Positions 1-5,454 of a stretch of DNA of 5,535 bases are shown here, one piece after another. The DNA is from Cytophagaceae bacterium (GTDB taxonomy: Bacteria > Bacteroidota > Bacteroidia > Cytophagales > Flexibacteraceae). Both the position numbers and the translations under genes were made by a program. Below the pieces are notes generated by a model. That model worked only from the letters and a program-made list of their open reading frames with translations, had not been told where the DNA came from and ran no database searches. Each line of letters begins with the position of its first letter. The stretch's first letter is position 1. The stretch covers positions 1 through 5,535 of the forward strand of contig CANHWS010000228.1 in NCBI GenBank assembly GCA_947464365.1. The letters run 5' to 3'.

Positions 1-1
1 C

Positions 2-76
2 CCCAAAATCAAAATCACAGACTGGGTGTTTCTTGGTCAACCAACCGAAACCCCAATACGCATCCTTCGCTTATGA
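2..76 (+). CDS. 3' end of an unidentified upstream gene (partial)
   Basis: This frame is open from the left edge of the window and ends in TGA at 74-76. It encodes 24 residues ending in ETPIRILRL. The product is not recognisable from so short a piece. The stop codon overlaps the ATG of the DUF6702 gene in an ATGA arrangement (73-76), the usual sign of two translationally coupled genes in one operon, and this is the main reason for calling it. The residue mix (alternating hydrophobic and charged) looks like a protein C-terminus. The DUF6702 frame is also open to the left edge, so openness alone proves little. Genes beside DUF6702 in this phylum often encode envelope proteins or peptidases, but nothing visible here supports a particular one. 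Confidence 0.5.
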   Translation, partial: PKIKITDWVFLGQPTETPIRILRL

Positions 77-681
77 CTCGTCGCTACATAACCAAACCAG
101 TCTGGGTGATCATTGTCGCCATCATTACGGTTTGTGGGTTACCTAGTCATGCAGGTCGAATTGCCAATGATAGTCTAGCTGATGAACCAGCCATAGCGCA
201 ACCTGTTAATCAGAAGGGACAATATGTAAACCTGCATCCCTTCCATACCTCCATTGGGGATTGCCATTATAATCCGAAAACGAAGCATCTGGAGTTTAGC
301 ATTCGGCTCTTTACGGATGATCTGGAGCAGGCCCTTACCACTTTTGGCAAAGCACCTTTTGTGCTCGACAATAAACGTCCAGCGGAGGCCCTGTTGACTC
401 AATACCTACTCAGGCATATTAAGGTAAGCCAGCAGTCGGCCCAGCAACAAGGAGGGGTGGCATCTCAGCCCATCAACCTTAGTGTTATTGGTAAAGAGGC
501 TGCTAATGACGTCACCTGGGTGTACCTTGAGTCTGCCGATTGTAATCCGGAGGGTCTAATCTTTCGGCAATCAGCCCTTACAGATCATTTTGATGACCAG
601 CAGAACATCCTGAACGTCGAGGTGGGCAAACAGAAGCGGACTTTGATGTTTGATGTGCGGCATTTGGAGCGGGGTCTATAG
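73..681 (+). CDS. DUF6702 family exported protein
   Basis: This is a 202-residue protein of a family widespread in Bacteroidota with no assigned biochemical role. It starts with a Sec signal peptide: basic residues 3-8, a hydrophobic core at about 9-23 and a likely cleavage after SHA (25-27). There is no good lipobox, so a periplasmic protein is more likely than a lipoprotein. The family signature follows: HPFHTSI at 55-61, then FSIRLFTDDLEQAL at 75-88, YLLRHI at 111-116, and near the end DQQNILNVEVG at 175-185 with RTLMFD at 189-194. Length is normal for the family. The ATG at 73 is chosen because it places the signal peptide at the N-terminus and overlaps the upstream stop as ATGA. The frame is open further upstream, but no ATG lies there within the window. 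The family call rests on recalled motifs, and the function is unknown. Confidence 0.82.
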   Translation: MTRRYITKPVWVIIVAIITVCGLPSHAGRIANDSLADEPAIAQPVNQKGQYVNLHPFHTSIGDCHYNPKTKHLEFSIRLFTDDLEQALTTFGKAPFVLDNKRPAEALLTQYLLRHIKVSQQSAQQQGGVASQPINLSVIGKEAANDVTWVYLESADCNPEGLIFRQSALTDHFDDQQNILNVEVGKQKRTLMFDVRHLERGL

Positions 682-706
682 GCTAAGTAATCAGTAAACA
701 CGCCCA

Positions 707-732
707 CATGTCAGACACAAGCATTTGACATG
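707..732. repeat. Short inverted repeat between convergent genes
   Basis: CATGTCA (707-713) and TGACATG (726-732) form a perfect 7-bp inverted repeat around a 12-nt loop. It sits in the 93-bp gap between the ends of the DUF6702 gene and the repeat-protein gene. Position suggests a bidirectional transcription end, but no T tract follows on either strand, so a standard intrinsic terminator is not supported. Confidence 0.3.
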
Positions 733-774
733 GAATGTGCTAATAACAAGCAAGTGGCAATGTTTAAATTGTGT

Positions 775-1215
775 TTATAGTTTACTAGCCAATATTGCCA
801 TAACAGACGACGACACAGAACAGTCAGTCGTTAATGCGATACCAGAGCTATTGCCTCTATATACCTTACCTCCATCTGATGAAATACTGAAGGCTATTTC
901 GGAGCTATTGCCTCTATATACCTTACCTCCATCTGATGAAATACTGAAGGCTATTTCAGAACTGTTTCCTCTATATACCTTGCCTCCATCTGATGAAATG
1001 CTGAAGGCTATTTCAGAACTGTTTCCTCTATATACCTTGCCTCCATCTGATGAAATGCTGAAGGCTATTTCGGAGCTGTTTCCTCTATATACCTTACCTC
1101 CATCTGATGAAATACTGAAGGCTATTTCAGAACTATTGCCTCTTTTAACTTTGCATTGAGCATATGAAACAATAGTACCAAGTAGAAGTAGAATAACCAG
1201 AAAGGATTTTTTCAT
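775..1215 (-). CDS. Secreted 19-residue tandem-repeat protein
   Basis: This is a 146-residue small exported protein of unknown function. It opens with a classical signal peptide (MKKSFLVILLLLGTIVSYAQ, probable cleavage SYA/Q at 19/20). The mature part is almost entirely repeats of unit KVYRGNSSEIAFSISSDGG. The RGNSS core occurs six times, starting at residues 25, 44, 63, 82, 101 and 120. A short non-repeat tail (about 125-146) ends in ILASKL. The only two mature cysteines are C21 just before the array and C132 just after it. The plus strand is also open here, but all six variable positions between copies are synonymous wobble bases on this strand, while two change the amino acid on the other. 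Each unit reads as strand-turn-strand, resembling the beta-flower-like short repeat proteins of Bacteroidota; that relationship is inferred from memory of repeat style. It has its own promoter region downstream of the enzyme gene's terminator. Confidence 0.8.
   Translation of the reverse strand: MKKSFLVILLLLGTIVSYAQCKVKRGNSSEIAFSISSDGGKVYRGNSSEIAFSISSDGGKVYRGNSSEIAFSISSDGGKVYRGNSSEIAFSISSDGGKVYRGNSSEIAFSISSDGGKVYRGNSSGIALTTDCSVSSSVMAILASKL
845..1143. repeat. 57-bp tandem repeat, five full copies plus partial
   Basis: Full units start at 845, 902, 959, 1016 and 1073. A sixth begins at 1130 and matches for about 14 bases. The unit is 57 bp (19 codons), so gain or loss of units preserves the reading frame. 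Only six positions vary (unit positions 3, 6, 9, 24, 42, 57), all multiples of three. Units 1 and 2 differ only at the last base, as do units 3 and 4. Unit 5 is a mosaic of the two types. Position 57 of one unit and position 3 of the next always agree (g/g or a/a). The array lies inside the secreted repeat-protein gene. Confidence 0.97.
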
Positions 1216-1312
1216 ATAGGTAGGTTGGTTGTCGAAAGGTTTGAGTGAAATGCTAAGCGAGTGAGCTGGGTCTGTAGTAGAGATTAGTTTTTTGGCTGAG
1301 TTGCAACATGTG

Positions 1313-1340
1313 TAAAACTAGGCCTTTTTTGATGCCCCAA
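1313..1340 (-). promoter_or_regulatory. Possible promoter of the repeat-protein gene
   Basis: On the minus strand TAGTTTTA (1313-1320) matches the Bacteroidota -7 element TAnnTTTG except for the last base. A TTG (1338-1340) lies 17 nt upstream of it, within the spacing reported for flavobacterial promoters. It sits between the terminator of the enzyme gene and the repeat-protein ATG, where a separate promoter is needed, and would give a leader of roughly 95 nt. Confidence 0.35.
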
Positions 1341-1355
1341 TATTCATACCACAAT

Positions 1356-1385
1356 AAAAAAATCCGCACCCTCCTGAGTGCGGAT
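1356..1385 (-). terminator. Rho-independent terminator after the DHS-family gene
   Basis: Read on the minus strand, an 8-bp perfect GC-rich stem (ATCCGCAC at 1378-1385 pairing with GTGCGGAT at 1362-1369) encloses an 8-nt loop, TCAGGAGG, and runs into seven Ts (1356-1362). It starts 26 bp beyond the stop codon of the DHS-family enzyme gene. There is no matching T run on the plus strand, so it serves the minus-strand gene. It separates this transcript from the repeat-protein gene. Confidence 0.92.
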
Positions 1386-1410
1386 CTCATCAAATCAATA
1401 GCTAAAAGGG

Positions 1411-2466
1411 TTATGCCACAACAGCAACACCATCCAATACTTGGTTGAAGTTACGTGCTGGGCGGCCTTTCCAGTTTTGTTTGTGGTAAGCATAGCCAGC
1501 GATGATTGGCATCGCGATCGTGGCCTCAGCCCAGATCATTTGCTCATATACCACATCCACCTTGCCCCATGAGCAAGCTTCCTTCAGGGTGCTACCGCTA
1601 AGGGCACCATCGCGCTCATCAGCAACGGTAATCTGGATGGCATACTTGTGCATAGCGGCTTCTTTTTCCAAGATGTCGCAAGCAACGACGATGTCCTGAA
1701 CGAAGTTCTTAGGTACACCACCACCGATCATGAACAAACCAGACTCTGGGTTGTGTAGTTTCAGTTTGGTGATCTCCAAGAAATCTTTGGCAGAGTCAAG
1801 GCTGACGTGGCTTTCTGGGTTGTGGAATTGGTGATAGACCAGTCCGAAACCAGCGCTACAGTCGCTAAAGGCAGGGACGAAGATTGGCACACCTAGTTTG
1901 TAGCAGTTCCAGACGATCGAATCCTTACGGGTCTCAGCATATTGCTCGTTCTCGTCCAAGAAGCGGCCCATCTCGCGGATAAACTCGCGTGAGCTATGTG
2001 GTTTGTGTTGCAGCAAGGCGCAGATCTGGGCGATGGTGTCGTCACAGATGCGAAGGTCCTCTTCGTCGATGAAGGTATCATAGATACGGTCGATCATCAA
2101 CTCGCGCAATTCGTTGTCGTCAATGCCATAAGGCGTGCCGACATAGTGTTTGAAGCCTAGGGCCTCGAAGAAATCTTGGTCAACGATGTTGGCACCGGTG
2201 CTGACGATGGCATCGACCATGTTGTTCTGGACCATGTCCACGATCACATGCTTGAGGCCAGCTGAGATCAGGGAGCCAGCAAGGGTCAGGAATACAGCGC
2301 ATTCCTGGTCGGCCTGCATCATGTCAAAAATTTCGGCACCACGGGCCAGGTTGCGAGCCTGGAAAGCCATCGAGCGCATGGCGTCAACCATGGGAACTAC
2401 GTTGTGGGCTTTGATGTCGATGTGGGCAATGGTGCTCTGGAGCAGCTCTTTTTTACGGGGGTTCAT
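1411..2466 (-). CDS. Deoxyhypusine synthase family protein (bacterial type)
   Basis: This is a 351-residue cytosolic enzyme of the deoxyhypusine synthase / homospermidine synthase superfamily. The family uses NAD to transfer the aminobutyl group of spermidine to an acceptor through a lysine imine. Visible signatures are TLAGSLISAGL (61-71) and TGAN (90-93) of the NAD fold, IGGGVPKN (247-254), and SWGK (299-302), whose K302 aligns with the catalytic lysine of human DHS (K329). E296 aligns with human E323 and D286 with D313. Two human spermidine-binding residues differ: D316 aligns with L289 and H288 with N254. Bacteria lack eIF5A, so the acceptor is probably another amine, as in homospermidine synthases, or is unknown. 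The frame extends upstream to a TTG at 2550, adding 28 residues that mimic a signal peptide. ATG 2466 is preferred because family homology begins just after it and the enzyme is cytosolic. No clear Shine-Dalgarno precedes it. Confidence 0.88.
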   Translation of the reverse strand: MNPRKKELLQSTIAHIDIKAHNVVPMVDAMRSMAFQARNLARGAEIFDMMQADQECAVFLTLAGSLISAGLKHVIVDMVQNNMVDAIVSTGANIVDQDFFEALGFKHYVGTPYGIDDNELRELMIDRIYDTFIDEEDLRICDDTIAQICALLQHKPHSSREFIREMGRFLDENEQYAETRKDSIVWNCYKLGVPIFVPAFSDCSAGFGLVYHQFHNPESHVSLDSAKDFLEITKLKLHNPESGLFMIGGGVPKNFVQDIVVACDILEKEAAMHKYAIQITVADERDGALSGSTLKEACSWGKVDVVYEQMIWAEATIAMPIIAGYAYHKQNWKGRPARNFNQVLDGVAVVA

Positions 2467-2543
2467 ATCAGGCGGATGCGATGATTTTAAGAACGGTGAA
2501 TAAATAAATCCCGCGGTTAATAGGCCCGCCAGCCATGTGCGTT

Positions 2544-2583
2544 TTGGCAACTCGGAAGGCCTAAAAGCCTAGCCTGCTGCCAA
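2544..2583 (-). other. Nested hairpin in the DHS-family gene leader
   Basis: TTGGCA (2544-2549) pairs with TGCCAA (2578-2583) as an outer 6-bp stem. Inside it AGGC (2557-2560) pairs with GCCT (2567-2570) around a 6-nt loop, with a 7+7 nt internal loop between the stems. On the minus strand it would begin within a few nucleotides of the transcription start predicted from the -7 element at 2592-2599, so it would form the 5' end of the mRNA, about 80 nt before the ATG. No known riboswitch class is recognised. Confidence 0.4.
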
Positions 2584-2591
2584 TTGCGGTG

Positions 2592-2599
2592 CAAAGGTA
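2592..2599 (-). promoter_or_regulatory. Promoter -7 element (TACCTTTG) of the DHS-family gene
   Basis: On the minus strand TACCTTTG, followed by CACC, exactly matches the Bacteroidota consensus TAnnTTTG. It predicts a transcript start near 2585-2587 and a leader of about 120 nt. A convincing -33 TTG is not seen at the expected distance. The element lies in the 248-bp gap between the ATPase and the DHS-family gene, so the enzyme can be transcribed independently of the ATPase. Confidence 0.6.
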
Positions 2600-2714
2600 A
2601 TCATTTTTTGGCGCCTAGGTGGGCATGGCAGATTAACCTTCGGTTATGGACCGATGGGCAGCATGGCGGACTGGTGCCAATAGAATAGCTTAATTAGTAT
2701 AGTAGTAAACCTAC

Positions 2715-4190
2715 TTAGGTGCTTGACTTAGGCATCTTGACCGTGTCAGTAAACTGCATTTTGGTATAGACCATGTTGCGGCCCAGCAAGTAGGCAAAGA
2801 AGGCAGCGGGCACAAACTTATAGACCATGTCGTTGCGGCGTCGGTCCTTCCGGATGTCCAGGGTGGTGATATAGGCCTCCGAAAGCTCATTACGTTTGCA
2901 GAATGCACGCAGGTTTTTGAGCAGGGTAGGTTTCTCGACAAACTGGTTACTCCACTTAATCTCGAGGGCAAAGTTGGGCTTCTTGTTGGCACCCAACCGC
3001 ACCAAATCGACGGAGCCACGGGACCAGCTGCTGTAGTAAGGCAAGTTTTGGGTGCGGTGCAGTAGTTGGGCAAATACAGCAGTCTCGACCACGCTACCAG
3101 CAAAGAGATCATCCTCGGCCACGTCGTGAAACAGGGCAGACCGTAGAGTTGGGTTGACGAGGTAGATCTTGAAAAAGTTGGCCCTGTCAAAGCGTTTGCC
3201 GTCCATGTCCACCCGCTCCACTAGTTTGATCAGGTGGCAAGCCTCTAGCCAGACCAAGTATTTCCGGATTGTGTTTTTGGCCATGCTGAAATTGTTGGCC
3301 AGCTCCTCCACCGAGGTTTCGTTGCCCGAGATATAGGCCAGGGACGCAAAGAAATGGTTCAGGGTCCGGGTATCTGCAATTCCGTAGATGGCAGGTAGGT
3401 CAGAGGCCAGCAAGTGGACCGCTAGCATATCCCGCAGAGGGGTAGTTTGGTCAGGGCCAATGGTCGTCAAGGATGGGTATAGCTCCAGCAGCCCGCCGAA
3501 GTTAAGGTACTGGATAAACAGCTGGTTCAGCTTCGGCAGACGTACCTTCTTGAACAGGACCTCAGGCTCGGCAATGTAGTTTTCACCTAGCTCCTCCAGC
3601 TTGCGGAACGACTCTTTTTCGGCCCCACGCAAATAGACAAACTCATGGAATGTCGGAGGGGGCAAGAGGAAGGTCTGGTATTCGACTGGCTGACTGTCTT
3701 GTTGGATCCTAGCCGCATCGACTACACTGCCCAAGACAAGCTTAATTGCAGGGTACTCTAGCGGGAGTTGGCGCAGCTGGTTGGGCCAGTCCGAAAGGTA
3801 TTCGGCTTGGTCCAGCATAAAATAGACCCGCTCTTGTTTGCCTTTGTGGGCTTCGTCAAGGGCCAAGCCAATAAGCTCCGCAATTGGGATGCCTGAGACA
3901 ACAGGGTTGTTGAGGTTAAGGTAGAAAAGTTGGGTAGCGCCTGCGGTTTGGGTCGCGAGCAGGTCCTGGACTAGGTATTTGAGCAAAGTGGTTTTGCCCA
4001 CTTTGCGCCCACCTAATAACACCCATGGTTTTACCGTCTGGTCATCGATGATGCCGTTCGTGAATAGGTTAACGAACAACCGACGCTGTTTGGGCAGCTC
4101 CGCAAAGGGGTAGGGGCGTTTGTCCCACCAAGGATTTTGTTCTCTGATCCAGGAACGGACGAAATCGTCAGAAAATAGGCGCTTGCCCAT
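2715..4190 (-). CDS. AAA_14 / DUF4143 ATP-binding protein
   Basis: This is a 491-residue protein of the AAA_14 plus DUF4143 type, a family common in Bacteroidota and archaea with no firmly established role. The N-terminal part carries QNPWW (18-22), typical of the group. An ATPase domain follows with a Walker A GGRKVGKTT (60-68) and a Walker B strand VYFMLDQAEYL (122-132). The Asp is present (D127), but the usual following Glu is Gln (Q128), with a Glu at 130. KLVLGS (150-155) fits the sensor strand and PPPTFHEFVYL (177-187) the usual 'PLSFxEF' segment. A winged-helix-like part (about 292-325, TSVEELANNFSMAKNTIRKYL) precedes a C-terminal PD-(D/E)XK-like fold with E369, D395 and EIK (410-412). 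Length and domain order are normal for the family. The gene stands alone and divergent from the S24 regulator. No clear TAnnTTTG element was found upstream. Confidence 0.85.
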   Translation of the reverse strand: MGKRLFSDDFVRSWIREQNPWWDKRPYPFAELPKQRRLFVNLFTNGIIDDQTVKPWVLLGGRKVGKTTLLKYLVQDLLATQTAGATQLFYLNLNNPVVSGIPIAELIGLALDEAHKGKQERVYFMLDQAEYLSDWPNQLRQLPLEYPAIKLVLGSVVDAARIQQDSQPVEYQTFLLPPPTFHEFVYLRGAEKESFRKLEELGENYIAEPEVLFKKVRLPKLNQLFIQYLNFGGLLELYPSLTTIGPDQTTPLRDMLAVHLLASDLPAIYGIADTRTLNHFFASLAYISGNETSVEELANNFSMAKNTIRKYLVWLEACHLIKLVERVDMDGKRFDRANFFKIYLVNPTLRSALFHDVAEDDLFAGSVVETAVFAQLLHRTQNLPYYSSWSRGSVDLVRLGANKKPNFALEIKWSNQFVEKPTLLKNLRAFCKRNELSEAYITTLDIRKDRRRNDMVYKFVPAAFFAYLLGRNMVYTKMQFTDTVKMPKSST

Positions 4191-4516
4191 GCTTTATGCG
4201 GTCAAAATGTGCTTACTTTGGGCACCTTATTGGTTTTTGGGCCCATAATTTGGGTATTTGGATGGCTAAGTAACACATTATCAACCAATCAAGCAAGATC
4301 TTGGTGCAGTAGGCTGCTTTTATTTGTTGTTTTTGGCCTTGTTTGATGGTAAAAAGCGGGTAAGCCCACAGTGTTATTGGCGGGGTACCGTTAGAGATCT
4401 TGTTAATGGGGCAAGTTGCTAAGAATAACAACCTTGGTCTTTCTGATTTGGGTTCAATAGGTGCTGGTTTTGTATCTATAATGGTCGATTTAGCCATGAA
4501 AATGCCTGTTTTGTTG

Positions 4517-4524
4517 TAAGTTTG
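4517..4524 (+). promoter_or_regulatory. Promoter -7 element (TAAGTTTG) of the S24 regulator gene
   Basis: TAAGTTTG exactly matches the Bacteroidota TAnnTTTG element and is followed by CA, as is common. It predicts a transcript start near 4530-4532 and a leader of about 65 nt before ATG 4596. A TTTAG (4489-4493) lies where a -33 element could be, but it is a weak match. Confidence 0.58.
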
Positions 4525-4534
4525 CATACGTATG
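4525..4534. promoter_or_regulatory. Candidate operator palindrome CATACGTATG
   Basis: This is a perfect 10-bp palindrome directly abutting the -7 element, so it spans the predicted transcription start of the S24/HTH gene. A dimeric HTH protein bound here would block initiation, which is the expected layout for autorepression. The match does not extend beyond 10 bp, and no second copy was noticed in the intergenic region. Confidence 0.35.
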
Positions 4535-4595
4535 GCAGCTTTGCGGGGCTTATGTATCCATTGTGCCTCATTGTTTTGCCAACCGATCCTGTTTC

Positions 4596-5426
4596 ATGAG
4601 CAAAATAGATTCATCTAATCGGACAACAGGGGCTGATAGGCAGCCTGACGGATTTACTCCAGCAGGAGATCAGGAAGCCATGGACGCTAATGCAGAGGCA
4701 GGCGCCCTGACGCGTAAGGCATCGGATCTACGGTTTCTGCAAGCCGTGAATGCCGTAATGGAGCGCGAAGGGTTCAAGAACAACCGCCAGTTTTTGGCAG
4801 TGCATGGGCTCAACCTCGCGATGCTTAACAAGATCCGGACTGGTTTGCAGTCTGCACCAGCTGATGTTGTGACAATGATGGCTACCCGCTATGGCCTCAA
4901 CCTTAATTATATTTATCTAGGGCTGGAACCGATGTTCCTAGATGACTTGGCCCTTTCAATCAGACCAGAGGCCGGGGACCAAATTACATACAGAGGCTTG
5001 CGTAAATACGAGATCCCGTTCCTGAGTGCTAGGGCAACCGCCACCTTTGCCGAGTCGTTTCTGGACGACAATCAGCATAGCCCGTCAGAAACCATCGAGA
5101 TCCTTTCGGACCAAGCGCCTAGCCCAGGTACCATTGCGGTCGAAATCAGTGGAGATAGTATGGCTGACCAGCTCAACGAAGGCGCCCGCATTCTGGTCAC
5201 TCCCCTCAACCAAGCGGACTGGAAATATGCCAACAGTGGCGTCTATGCTGTCATCTATGGCAACAGCCACTTTGTGGTCAAGCGCATCAAGGATAACACC
5301 CTGCTCACTGACGGCACCCTAACGCTCTATAGCGATAATCCCAAACATGGCAGTAATACCATCCTGGGGGATGACTTGCGATACCTCTGGCAGGTCCAGA
5401 AAATACTGGAAGGTAAAGTACGCTAG
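4596..5426 (+). CDS. XRE-type HTH / S24 peptidase-like transcriptional regulator
   Basis: This is a 276-residue LexA/CI-like regulator. Residues 1-42 are polar and probably disordered. An HTH domain follows at about 43-112 (FLQAVNAVMEREGFKNNRQF, then LNKIRTG, then RYGLNLNYIYLGLEPMF, the usual end of XRE domains in Bacteroidota S24 proteins). The C-terminal S24 domain (about 138-272) has ISGDSM (184-189) with the nucleophile S188, and FVVKRI (226-231) with the general-base lysine K229, so the Ser-Lys dyad is intact. The expected Ala-Gly cleavage site in the linker aligns with A149-T150 in PFLSARATATFAESF, so the glycine is missing. The start is taken at ATG 4596. The frame also has a GTG at 4563, which would add 11 unremarkable residues, and an ATG at 4680 that still precedes the HTH. 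It is divergent from the ATPase. Such proteins act as stress-responsive or phage-type repressors, but no phage genes are seen in this window. Confidence 0.85.
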   Translation: MSKIDSSNRTTGADRQPDGFTPAGDQEAMDANAEAGALTRKASDLRFLQAVNAVMEREGFKNNRQFLAVHGLNLAMLNKIRTGLQSAPADVVTMMATRYGLNLNYIYLGLEPMFLDDLALSIRPEAGDQITYRGLRKYEIPFLSARATATFAESFLDDNQHSPSETIEILSDQAPSPGTIAVEISGDSMADQLNEGARILVTPLNQADWKYANSGVYAVIYGNSHFVVKRIKDNTLLTDGTLTLYSDNPKHGSNTILGDDLRYLWQVQKILEGKVR

Positions 5427-5454
5427 GCCAATAGGTCATGGCTAGGTACACCGG

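Larger units (their letters stand above)
4191..4595. other. Divergent intergenic region, ATPase / S24 regulator
   Basis: This 405-bp stretch separates two divergent genes. It holds the S24 promoter (4517-4524) with an adjoining palindrome. Near the ATPase start it also has repeated TTTGGG hexamers (4217-4222, 4236-4241, 4249-4254) and a TTTGG at 4257-4261, including the palindrome TGGGCCCA (4238-4245). A 104-codon minus-strand open frame (4213-4527) lies here, but it has no recognisable domain or signal and its start overlaps the S24 promoter, so it is not called. No tRNA, terminator or mobile-element end is seen. Confidence 0.6.

Noticed and set aside
845..1143. CRISPR array
   Set aside because: The 57-bp units are contiguous with no spacers and lie inside a coding frame, so this is a tandem coding repeat.
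725..1159. Plus-strand 144-codon open frame through the repeat array (repeating ELLPLYTLPPSDEILKAIS)
   Set aside because: It is open only because a 57-bp repeat keeps all frames periodic. It has no signal or domain, and its repeat copies carry Leu/Phe and Ile/Met changes where the minus strand shows only silent ones.
2150..2503. Plus-strand 117-codon open frame antisense to the DHS-family gene
   Set aside because: It lies antisense to a gene with clear catalytic motifs and has low-complexity Met/Ala/Ser/Arg composition without any domain.
2467..2550. 28-residue N-terminal extension of the DHS-family enzyme with a signal-peptide-like stretch
   Set aside because: It would start at a TTG, the enzyme family is cytosolic, and family similarity starts after the ATG at 2466. 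The extension also overlaps the predicted leader hairpin.
2711..3190. Minus-strand 159-codon open frame inside the ATPase gene
   Set aside because: It is a shadow in another frame of the well-supported ATPase, rich in Ser, Thr, Pro and Arg, with no domain of its own.
4213..4527. Minus-strand 104-codon open frame upstream of the ATPase
   Set aside because: It has no recognisable domain or signal peptide, and its start codon lies inside the palindrome and promoter of the divergent S24 gene. It could still be a small unknown gene, but nothing positive supports it.
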